Part shown: positions 21,919 to 32,700 of the stretch, piece after piece
How positions within the stretch are numbered: position 1 is the first letter of the stretch
How the letters are laid out: every line of letters starts with the position of its first letter
NCBI RefSeq assembly: GCF_021917145.1
Contig: NC_061062.1
Location: forward strand, 6,105,847 to 6,169,846
Direction of reading: 5' to 3'
DNA length: 64,000 bases
Source: Hypomesus transpacificus
Taxonomy: Eukaryota > Chordata > Actinopteri > Osmeriformes > Osmeridae
The notes under the pieces: generated by a model
The model's input: the letters and a program-made list of their open reading frames with translations, nothing else
The model's database searches: none
What the model was told of the DNA's origin: nothing
Made by a program: the position numbers and the translations under genes

Positions 21919-24900
21919 TCAGAGGCGTAGCTGCTCCGTGTCCTCCTTCCCTGAGCGAATCTCCCGGAAGGGGAGGGGAGCTCCCTCTCTCGTCTGCCCC
22001 AGAGACGACGCGATCACGTCCACCGCCAGCCCGGCCGTTGCCTCCACCTGCTCACGGCTGGCAGCCAGGACAGGGTTCACCTCCACCAGGTCCATCACAG
22101 ACAGCATCCCTGCCACAAAAGCACTCTGTTAGCCAACGCCTCTACATACAACTCTGTTATTCAGCTCCACTATATGTGGAATGTGAACCGCAAATCTGGT
22201 CAGCCTGCCATGACTCAGGTGTGGGACTTGTTGTGGATACCTGTGTTATGGATTTCCTCCGTGATGTAGATGCCTTCTCTGTAGGTCAGCCCTCCGTTCA
22301 CAGGTGTCCCAGTGGCGGGGGCCAGGGAGGGGTCGAACGCGTCGATGTCGAAGCTCAGGTGGATCGGCCGCTGTTTCCTGTTTCCGAGACAACGTGGGCT
22401 CGAGGTCAGTAACGTTCACGTCTCTGCTCGGGCTCATGTCTCTGCGGGGGGGGGTCAGGGGACGTGTTTGAAGGATTCGATTACCTCGTCATAAGGTGGT
22501 CCAGAGTCTCCTCCATGACCCTCTGGATGCCGATCCTGTCGATGTCTTTCATGGTGAAGTACTGGATGCCCAGGTTCTTGAGGATGAGGCTGAGGGGAAA
22601 TGGACAACAGTGTCAGAACTGTCAATAAGATGTCATCTAATCCGATTCAGCAAAGAAAAGTATATATGGGTATGGCTCATAACCGCATAGCTCAGTGGTA
22701 GAGCATATGAGGGAAGATCAACGGTCCGAGGTGCAAAAGCGATACAGAGTTATGTAACACACCATAAATCCTGTACGATAAGAGTATATCAATAGCAGAA
22801 GTGTGTGACTAGACGGTACATATTCCTGTATCCTATAACATTACATAAGTCTTATTTGTCAAGCTATATCGATGTTCAAATTGGTAGGAACAGCTCAGAG
22901 ATATAGCATTTGACTGCGGATAAAGACGTCTCAAAATTCAAATCCTCCCTGTTCGTCGTCGCTATGGATAAAACATCATTGGCTGGGTTTCCCAGATTCG
23001 TTAAGAAGCTCTTAACGCTAAGATCTTCTTAAGAAAGTTTCACGTGTAACTAAATGCTGTATCCTCTGACAGAAGGACATTTTCGGTGTTACTAAGTAGG
23101 CCGTGTTGTGCTGACTTACTGCTCGCCGGGATCAACATCTCGCAGGCCAATGTAGACCAGATCTCTGGCTGCCAGGAACGGCTTCATCCAGGAGAACCCA
23201 GGGAGCTGCGGCATCTACGGGGGGAAACACACAAACGAGGGTGAGGGTCTGGAGGGTGGAACGAGAGCACTGCAGGACTATCAGATCTGTGGTTCTCAAA
23301 CTGGGCAGTGAGATCCCAAGAGAGGCTTGGAAGCAAAGATCTCCATATTGGCTGAAAGGTTTTTCCTATTTTCAAAGGGAGCCCCGGGCGTAAATGTCTG
23401 AGTGGCCCCCTGATGTCGGCACGTCTTCGAGGTCGTGGCTCTTACCTTGTCCTGCAGGTCTTTGAGCAGGAAAGCCACAGACTGGCCGTGGAGGTTCCCA
23501 GAGGGTGAGGTAGTGGGTGTGTTGACGTCAGCGTGGGCGTCCACCCAGATCAGGCAAAGGTCAGGACGTTGCTGGGCGTGGCCCGCCACGGACCCAATAG
23601 CCAAGCTGTGGGGGAGACCAGTCGTCAACAAGATCGTCCAACACATGTTAGATGTTCTGAGGAAATGACTTCTTCCCAGAGTCTCCCAGAACCAGTAGCC
23701 AAAGTCTCTGAGAATGTGTGTGTGTGTGTGTGTGTGTACCTGTGGTCGCCTCCTAACATGACACACGTGTGACCTCCGGCGACCGCGCTGCTCACAGCGC
23801 TCGACAGCAGCTTGTTGGCTCTGCCCACGGTGCGGGGGAAAGGCACGTGCATGAAGGGCTCGTCATTCTCCAGGTGTTGGAAACTCAGGTCCCCAAAGTC
23901 ATGAACAGGGTAATCTGAGGTCAAAGTAAAACTGGGTGTTATTCTGGCGGAGAATTGTGCGCATCGAGTCATTTTTTCATTGCGTGTCAGACCTCCCCAT
24001 TGTAGGATGCCCTAGTAATCTTCCACCTTGTCTAACCAGCCTCTCTTCCTGACAGCCTGATTGATGAGGCTGAGTCATTCAATGCTTTTGAAACTGCAGC
24101 CGCACTGACGGGGCATTTTCCATGTGGCCCCATTCCAAACTGGGGCTACTACTGTTGCATGCTGGACCCACCAGCCTTACTAATGGTAAACACAGAGGAA
24201 TTTCTATGGAAAATCAGGGTACATGCCACCGGTATGGGCATCCACAGAGCTATCATGCTGCAGTAAACAAGTGCTATGATATACTGTGTGTGGGTGTTAG
24301 GTGGGCAGTATTACCCTTAATGGGGGTGTAGTATTACTCTGCTGAGCTAAGGGGGTTTAATGTGGAAGTATTTTACCATCCTGAGACATCGCTACAGGAA
24401 TAGATCTGCTGTCCCCTTCTAACCCACTCATGTGCAATCTACTAATCAATTCAAAGCTCTTTATATACAGTCATTCAAAGCTATTTAGAATGGAGAAACC
24501 AAGTACAGTACTGTTTAAGAAACCAAATGGTACATATGGTACTTTACATTTCCACTCTGTCATGGTTTTGATAAAAAATATATATGTATAAGACTTCATA
24601 CATTTGTAATGAAGACCGTCAACGATTTTTGCTCTGCTCTCGAAATCTGGTAATACATGTTATCCATGTGTCCTTGCATTGCCAAAGCGATGGAGAAAAA
24701 AATGTCTACTCGGTGCTATTTATGGTTTCTGTGTAATCTGGTGCCATTTTGTGACAAAGTTCCCGGCCTCGGTATGGCCAAACGGAAAATATCATATAGT
24801 TTACTGGTACAAGTTAAATATTATAATCTTATGTCAACTGTCAAAATAAAAGGCGAGGCCAGACCCACCTCACACAGACCGATAATTCCCATTTTTGCCG

Positions 24901-26307
24901 ATGTATTTTTCTGCCGGTCATCTCCGTGGATGTGTCTGTGTACAGCTACTTGCTCGTGGCCGAGGCATTTGGCGCTAGACCCAGCTTGGAACATTTTGTT
25001 CTCACTGTGGTGGTACCCCTTTATCCTTACACCATCAACTTCATAAATCCATATTCTGCTTATGTGTCTGTAGTGAACATTTAATAAGTTAGTGCTGAGA
25101 TGTTATGCGTAGTGCGTGTGAAGAGTATGTTGGTGGCTCAGGTCCGAGAACCGATAAAGTATCAGTCTAAAGATAGTACTTTCTCGTGTTACAGGAATTG
25201 TTGCGGAAAATCAGTTCAGAGGTCTGTACCGGTGTGGTTAATCGGTGTACAGTTTCTTAAAATGACTTGCACATTCCAGAGATAAGAGCTATGGCTTAAC
25301 ATTTATATAACACCTTTTGCCTTCCTCATCTCTCCTACAAGCCTTATAGACATTGAAGCACAAATTATAAATGTAAGCCGTAATAATGTTTAGCTACAAT
25401 ACATTTACTTTGACTAACCCACGGCCCTTTCCTTAATCGTTTAGAATATATTTAATCATTTCCGTAATCAACGTGGTGATCGAATAGGTCCACTAGCCTA
25501 TAAATCCGTCGAAACAATTTTTTCAAATAATTTGACATCATGTTTGTTTTCCGTTTTAAAGACATGCAGCTGTACTGGTCCCAAACTTCATTACATAATC
25601 AAACAAAGCAATACAGTTCAAGGTCTTTCAAACTACAGATGCGGCTAGGACATGGGACAATGTGAGGAGGAGAGGCCTATGGCTGCGTCAGCGTGGGGTG
25701 CATGACTCAAGAATGACCATTCAACTGTAGGGCGGATTTTTGCCCATCCCGCAGCTTGCGCCCACATGAGTCTCGAATGGCTATTCAATTAGCCTAAATA
25801 AATAAAAAACGAACTTTAAATGTTGTTAGCATGCTGGATAAGACAACGTCCCCGAGCCCATGAAGGTTGCTGTAGGCCCAATAACTGTAGACCGAAGTTT
25901 GCAATTAGGAAGTAAAGGGGATCAGCAGACTGCCAGCACACCAGAGAACCTGTTGCCGACACATTACATCAGCAAGTGTTTTTAGGCTGTTTCATACAGT
26001 CCATGTCACGTAGCCTACCTAAATTTGAAAGCCTTTCGATCAGACCCGCATCTCTGATGGCTTTTGGACCATGCTCCACTCCTCTTCTTTTCTGTAAAAT
26101 AAAAAGTTTTTTCTTTACACCGATGGCTGAAGAACATATGGAAATCATTTGAATACAGTCAGACAGTCGGACATTGAATTGTGTTATTTTCCATACCTGT
26201 CCTTTAGAAAAGGGGGCACCGACAACAGCCACCGATTGTGCCCGGCTCTGACAGTTGTTGGTGAGTTGTGTTCTGAGAAGACGGAACAGTGGTCCTCTCA
26301 ACGCCAT
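21919..26307 (-). CDS. arg2: arg2, mitochondrial arginase
   Basis: Hydrolyses L-arginine to L-ornithine and urea with a binuclear manganese centre, in the mitochondrial matrix (family knowledge). Coding exons, in transcript order: 26307-26197, 26091-26019, 23914-23740, 23605-23446, 23214-23120, 22589-22485, 22377-22241, 22109-21919 (TGA); 348 aa, against 354 for human ARG2. The first 25 residues are basic and free of acidic residues ([15 protein letters not shown]...), as expected of a mitochondrial presequence. Metal and active-site motifs are all present: GGDHS (split by intron 3), [36 protein letters not shown] and EVNP. The donor of coding exon 3 runs straight into a (CA)n microsatellite (23718-23738). 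arg2 is head-to-head with rbm25 and tail-to-tail with vti1b. Confidence 0.97.
22683..22745 (+). repeat. tRNA-like SINE head, degenerate
   Basis: GCATAGCTCAGTGGTAGAGCA is a good A-box region, but the B-box (GGTCCGAGGTGCA) is poor and there is no acceptor-stem pairing. It is more likely a decayed SINE than a tRNA gene. It lies in an arg2 intron. Confidence 0.45.
22885..22978 (+). repeat. Short tRNA-derived SINE, degenerate
   Basis: AGCTCAGAGATATAGCATTT, GACTGCGGATAAAGA, AAAATTCAAATCCTCCCTG and CGCTATGGATAAAA correspond in order to the intact SINEs at 41280 and 46020. It lies in the arg2 intron 22590-23119. Confidence 0.55.
23915..26018 (-). other. arg2 intron 2, no further gene seen
   Basis: This 2.1-kb intron holds short chance open frames only. 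It is AT-rich from about 24480 to 25560. No repeat family or conserved splice-bounded exon could be recognised. Confidence 0.5.
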
Positions 26308-26675
26308 TTTTGAAAATGTACAGTACAAACGAAACAAAAAGAGCAAATGCGAAAACCGATCAAGACTTCAAGCCTTACAGGAGTTTTACTCAATGCGACT
26401 CTATGTTCACGATGCTATGACAGTGTTGCTTGGAGGCTGGTCTTATGTCCTGTGTGTCTCATTCATATTCATGAGTTGATGAACCGCACAGACATTAGCC
26501 AGAATTTTTCCATTAGCTACGTCACCCCCAAGATACCAAAACCATGTAAAACAGTAGTAAACTAATGAACGGAAGAGTTTTCTCCAAATTCACAACAGGC
26601 TTGGGGCTATCACATACACTATATAGACTATTTTAGATATACGTTGGATTTAAAACTAACGTGGTTAATATACAG

Positions 26676-27513
26676 CAGGGGTGTCAAACTCATTTCGCAT
26701 CGTGGGCCACATACGGCCTAGGGAGATGTCAAGTGGGCCGGACCATTAAAATTATACCATACTCTGCTATAAATAACCAAAATATCATGTCTTTCTTCTG
26801 TGTTATCTAGTTTAATTGATATAAAGACCATATCGTATAAACTCCGTCCAACCGCTTTAACACGTAATGATCTCTTCGGTGGTGTAGTTGGTTAAAGCAT
26901 TGTACGGCTACATATTGTTAATGCGAATCTGGGATCCCAAGTTCGCGCCCCAGTCCAGTGAATCTCGTACGATATCCTTTAACTTTTACTGTGAGAAAAT
27001 GACATAATTCTAAAGGCCTACGGATGTATCACAACATTTTAATGTGTGAGCACTAATATCAGATCAAAATGAACACATGTAGCCTTAATTAAATATTGAA
27101 TAACGTAGGGTAGTCTACCGTCGGAGACAACCACTACGCCTCATTCAGCCAGTTTAAACGGCTGCTAGATGACGCTGTTCATTTTCAAAGCGCCGATAGT
27201 TCGGCTCTTTGGGCCGGCACAATCCGGAAGAAACCACCAAAGCTTCACAAGGCATCGTTCGCCCATCCCTAGTAGAGACCAAGGTATTAATTGATACCGT
27301 CTGCTGTTTTCAGTCTGTCTCAGTGATGCGGCTTGTCTTCTACTCTGATGGAAAGAGTGCGCCCCTTAGCGGATAATCCATGAATTACAGCGAATTAAAA
27401 ATATTAATTCCATGTCTTTTATGCATTTTTCCACTTTCAAATTATCCTGCGGGCCTGATCGAACCTCCTTGGGGGCCGGTTCCGGCCCGCGGGCCGTATG
27501 TTTGACACCCCTG
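26676..27513. mobile_element. Non-autonomous hAT DNA transposon with intact TIRs and TSD
   Basis: Terminal inverted repeats CAGGGGTGTCAAAC (26676) and GTTTGACACCCCTG (ending 27513) are perfect. The flanking 8-bp target-site duplication ATATACAG occurs at 26668-26675 and 27514-27521. Eight-bp duplications and CAG...CTG ends define the hAT superfamily. Sub-terminal GTGGGCC/GGCCCGC blocks resemble Charlie-type elements. No transposase reading frame is present, so it depends on a partner element. It lies 370 bp from the arg2 start codon. Confidence 0.93.
26872..26975 (+). repeat. tRNA-like insertion inside the hAT element
   Basis: CGGTGGTGTAGTTGGTTAAAGC followed about 55 bp later by CAAGTTCGCGCCCC resembles A-box and B-box spacing of a tRNA-derived sequence. 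The arms do not pair well enough to call a tRNA gene. It may be a SINE fragment captured by, or nested in, the hAT element. Confidence 0.35.
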
Positions 27514-28758
27514 ATATACAGCATAGGCTACATTCCCGCTGTAAATCTACGTGCGTCAAACTCAAATTCAATACCACACCTTCGCATTAGCCAATGAGAA
27601 ACGTCAGACTGAGGGGTTCGTTCTAGGGGCGTGTCTTATGAAACGATACATTGAGCTTCACACATGACTTCGGTCCCGCAATTTCCCCTGTGCGGAAATT
27701 TCCACCAACACAGCAAGATACTTGATGAACATGTTTTCATGTGAGTGGTGTTTACATAGAGTCCCCGTCCTGACCTGAATAGGCTACCTAGACTGGCACC
27801 GCTGACGTAGCCTACGACATACGATTTTACATATTGATGGAATCAGTCTTGTTTTATGTGATCTAAATGGCTTTTGTGTATCCTGAAATGGGTATTATAA
27901 AATAATTGTATTGCATAAATGAAACCAAACCCTTTTCATTTTTATTATGTGGGTAAATATAATTTCAGTTAAACAAGTCACTGTATGGGGCCTTCTTTCT
28001 GAAGTAATGAAACGCTGCCATCTACTGTGGATGAAGGGATAATCAGCAGGACTTTTTCAAACGCTTTCTCAGTCAGACAGTAGAACTACCAGAATGCAAT
28101 GCGAAAAGAAAGAACATTTCTGGTTCCTGTTGTCTTGCTAGCGGTAGCGGCATGTCCACAGTGTATCTAGCTAGCTAACAGATAAAAGTACACAGTTTGA
28201 GTTCCCTTTGAAACTGTGTTTCATGAACACAGAAATAAGAAATCCCATTACAATTTAAACTTCTGTAGAAAGACACCGCCTGGCTTTAGGTGAGTCAATA
28301 CTATAAAGAGTTAACAGTTTGAGAAGTTAGCAAGCTAAGTGCAAGAATATTAAGGCTAGCGAGTTATTGGCTAGACTACGTACGTCGTATGTAGTTGTGC
28401 TAACGAGGTTCTGCTCGGAAAATGCGGGCGATTTGGGCGAACTGCTAAATGACTTAACTAGCTAACCAATTCGTACCAGCGGGCAATTGATTTGTAATTT
28501 GTAATATTCAAATATAGTATATGTGTTTAATAGCGTTACTAACACTGTTAGCATATTTCACATGGCTATGGTAATGTATACAGCTTGAATTTTGCAAGCG
28601 AACTTGCTAACTCGCTAGCTTAGCTACTATACGTAGAGCTAGCTGCTTGGTTGCCAGTTGTGAATTGCGGTTGGCCGACACACGGATGTCAACCGTTAAG
28701 TTGATATCCTTCATTACGCTCCTCTCATTTTTCTTTGCAGGTCACCGCTCTGCCCAGC

Positions 28759-29723
28759 ATGTCCTACCCCCCTCACCTCAACCGCCAGCAGATCGGCATT
28801 CCCCAGTTGCCCCCGAGGATCGCACCCCCTCAGTATGCCGGTTTTCCAACAGCAGTCCCCCCGGGTAAGGACCGGTGTTTTGAGTTAGCTGGTACCACTC
28901 TGTGATGCTTTGAACTGTGGTACAGAACTATTCCCCAAACGTCATACAGAACGAATATCTTTTTATAACTTGAACATCAGAGAGAAGCCACATCCATGAA
29001 ATGAGTCTCTGCAGGTTCGGATGTCTGTATATGCTGTATAATGGATATCCTTCAATATGTCGATTTAATTCACGGTAATATTGTTGTTCCATGCAGGCAC
29101 TCCAATGATTCCAGTACACATGGGCATTATGACCTCTCCACCTACAGTAAGGATTTCAACCCCTTGATGTCTGTTGACTAGCCTGTATAACAGGTTGTCT
29201 GCGTATTTGACTGTTTCTGTGTGACGTTTCAGGTTCTCGTTCCAACCACGGTGTCGATGGTGCAGAAACCCCCCGCCCCCAGGAAAGACCTTAACACCGT
29301 CAGAGCCAAGGAGGGGGACGAGACCGCCAGCGGAGGGCCAACCACCACAGTGTTTGTCGGGAATATCTCGGAAAAGGCCTCCGACATGTTAGTCCGACAG
29401 CTGTTAGCGGTGAGCAGCACCCCAATGTGTTGTCCAGGGGAAACGCCTGGAGGTTTTTGGGGGAGGTAGGGAAGGAGTGTGTCACCGTGGGTGACCCTGA
29501 AAGAAACTCACTAGCCTCAATCCCTTTCTCCCCCCCCCCCCCCCCCGGTGTAGAAATGTGGCATCGTCCTAAGCTGGAAGAGAGTCCAGGGAGCCTCTGG
29601 GAAACTTCAAGGTAAAAACAAAACAGGTACAACCCTTCTATACTACTATCCCCCCTTTTTCCTTTTCATGTGGTGACCTCTGAAATGGCGAGGAGACGCC
29701 CCCCCTCCCGTGTGATAGCTCAG

Positions 29724-29755
<32 letters not shown>

Positions 29756-32700
29756 CGTCTCCTCCACTCCCCACCCCGTCCTCCCTCCCTCTGGTGATTT
29801 GAGTCACGGGCCTGGTATACATTCTTATCCGTGCCACCTTCTGTCCTCTCTCCTCACCGTCTCAAGCGTTCGGCTTCTGTGAGTACAAGGAGCCCGAGTC
29901 CACGCTGAGGGCCCTCCGGCTGCTGCACGAGCTGCAGCTAGGAGACAAGAAGCTGCTGGTCAAGGTGGATGCCAAGACCAAGGCCCAGCTGGACGAGTGG
30001 AAGGCCAAGAAGAAAAGTGCAAACGGGGTGAGTCTCCCCCCTGCAGGTGTCTGTGGAGGCGAGGAGACGAGGGTCTGGAGGACGCACGCCGGGCCTTGTG
30101 ACTTCCTGGTTTTGAGCGAGGAGACGAGTTTCACTGACACGGCGACTCCGCCCTTCTCTCTGTGTCTTCGGTCGGGGTCCCGCAGGGCGCCAAGTCGGAG
30201 GAAGGCCCGAAGGACGAGGAGGATGAAGAGGACGAGGTGCTGGATGAGGACACGAAGAGGCGTGACCTGATAGTGAATGGTGCTATAGAGGGGCTCATCC
30301 GTGAGTACGCCAGTGAGCTCAACGCCCCCTCGCTGGACTCAGACAGCCACCCCCGCAAGAAGAGGAAGGAGAAGAAGGAGGAGGTACCTGGAATCATGTT
30401 GTGATTGGTGTAGGTCAGGGTTCTCCAATCCTGGTCCTCGAGCGCCACTGTCCTGCATGTTTTAGATGTTTCCCAGCTCCAGCACACCTGTTCCAAATGA
30501 ATGGGTCGTTATCAAGCTCTGTGGAAGCCGGGTAATGACTTTTCATTTGAAACAGGTGTGCTGGAGCAGGGAAACATCTAAAACATGCAGGACAGCGACC
30601 CTCGAGGACCAGGATTAGAGAACCCAGGTGTAGGTTATTGACAGTTTGACATAAGGTGTTTCACCCCTCCCGAGTTCAAAACACTTGGATGTGTCAGGGA
30701 AGAGGTTGTCACCGTTCTTGACATGTTGATGTGTATGACGTTATACTCGATGAGTTTTGACGTCTTTTACCGGTTGCGTTTTTGTTTGGCTAGGAGGATA
30801 TCAATGCCATCGAAATGGAGGATGACAAGAGAGACTTGATATCCAGAGAGATCAGTAAATTCCGGGACACGCACAAGGTAACTTACCTCACTGTGGTTAC
30901 ACCTCTCAGATCAGGAGAAAAGCTCTCCTCTTCTAGATTAGATTTGTAGACTCAAAGTCCTTGTCAACAACTCAGATCGAGTTGACGTGATATCAGATGT
31001 AGCAGCCCCCTTCTAATGACAGATATCTGTTTGTCAAACATAGTGTAGACATTCTGTTCATTAGTGCATTTGGTCAATTTAAAGCAATGAAACTGGACCA
31101 TAAGAAAAAGCCGTAACTGATGTCTGTACTTCTAATGAATGTCCATCTGTCAACTCCAACTCTAGCTATCCCCCCCCCCCCAAAAAAAAAGTTTAAGGAT
31201 ATACAAAATAAATTGTAGACACTGTTCACAATACTGAATTGGGGGCAAATATGACGTAAAATCATAGTGCATATTCACCACACAAAGTGCATGGACGTTA
31301 TGTAAGATTCCCTTAAAGCTAATCTATTGATTAAACCCCACCAATATGATAGAGATCATATGGTGACTAAAGCCAGATGAATCTCAGAGCTTTGGAACAG
31401 GGTGCGAGGATAGGATGTAAGTATGAGCTTTCATTTCTTCTTCACACTTCTTGGGCGCTCCCTGCTGGAGGCCGTGCAGAGGGGCAACAGGCTCCGAGTC
31501 TCAGAGAGGCCCTCACGCCTGCCAGCTATCTACCAGAACCTCAGAGGCCCCACACCAGTGTGTGTGTGTGTAGCAGGTGTGGCTGACATGCAGGGTCCAG
31601 GGGTGGTGGTGGGGGGGGGTCAGAGGTGTGTGAGTGTGGGGCTGACAGGCAGGGCGGGGGGGGGGGGGGTCAGAGGTCAGGGGGAGGAAGGAGCCCAGTG
31701 AACCTCTGCAGGTCCTAGTCCAGACGTGTTGTTGGGACACGGAGAGAGATAACCGCTGTGGCCGTTTGAGCTGCAGTCTGACATGAGGCAGGGAGCGCCC
31801 CTCCACAGCACGTTGAGCTCTGAAGACTTGCCAGGTAAGACCTCCTCTCTGTCTTGTCATCCCTTCATTCTATGACTATCCTCCCCCCCCCACTCTCCCT
31901 CTGTGCTTGTCTTTCTGCTCTTCCCCTCCTTGTGTGGTCTTTCTCTCTCTTTCTTTCTCTCCCTCTCTCTCCCCCCCCCCCCCCCCCCCCCGCGTCTGTC
32001 AGGCTCTGAATCATGTTCCTGTTAGTTTAAAGACGATGTTCAGAGCGGATGCTCAGATTGTCCACAGCTGCTCTTTTTGTCTGGACTCTGTAAGAGCTTA
32101 TGTAAGAGATGGCAGTTTGAGTGCAGCTTTATGGTGAGTCACTCTTGGATTCTTAGCTGAAAGTAGCGGCCCCATAGCTGAGCCATTGGAATGTGTAGAC
32201 GGAGGTAAGTTCAGGAAAAACCCCAGGTATATTATCCGACATCAACATGCTTAACGTTGGCATGGTGACTCGAGTCGAGAGCAGTGTAGCGTAGCAACGC
32301 GCCAGCCAACACTTCCTGTTCTCTGGTCGTCTCTCCCCCCCCCCCCCCCCCCCCCCCCCCTTCTCCTCTTGTCCCTCGCTCGTCAGACATGACACCCCCC
32401 CCCAGCTCTGCACCCAGACCGAGAGCTTCTTAAAAGCCATTGGGTTCTGAAGCCTGTAGCGTGAGCTTCCCTAAACTCCAGGGACGTAGTCGTAGTCGGT
32501 CAGGACATGGTCCAGTGAGCGGGTGGGTGTCATCCAGACTAGCGGTCTCCATGTCTTGCGTGTGGGGTCTGCTGACGCAGAGGGAGATCTGAAGACTGCA
32601 CTTTGGGTAAGAATGCTTCACTTTTGATTTTCTTTTTTTGCCAAGTGGTGCTCTTCATGGCCCAGTCCTCTTAATGTAAAAGATGTGTGATGATTTTTCT

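Larger units (their letters stand above)
26308..28740. promoter_or_regulatory. arg2 / rbm25 head-to-head intergenic region
   Basis: It contains both promoters and the 838-bp hAT element at 26676-27513. A non-coding first exon of rbm25 appears to end at 28289, where CTTTAG is followed by GTGAGT and the matching acceptor TTCTTTGCAG ends at 28740. The sequence upstream of 28289 (about 28060-28289) is the likeliest rbm25 promoter/5' UTR, but the transcription start cannot be placed. Confidence 0.5.

Noticed and set aside
22683-22745. Possible tRNA gene (GCATAGCTCAGTGGTAGAGC...)
   Set aside because: Good A-box only. The B-box is degenerate and the acceptor arm does not pair. It fits a decayed SINE head.
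24657-25285. Open frames of 129 and 61 codons inside arg2 intron 2
   Set aside because: No similarity to known proteins, AT-rich context and no flanking splice-site pair in phase.
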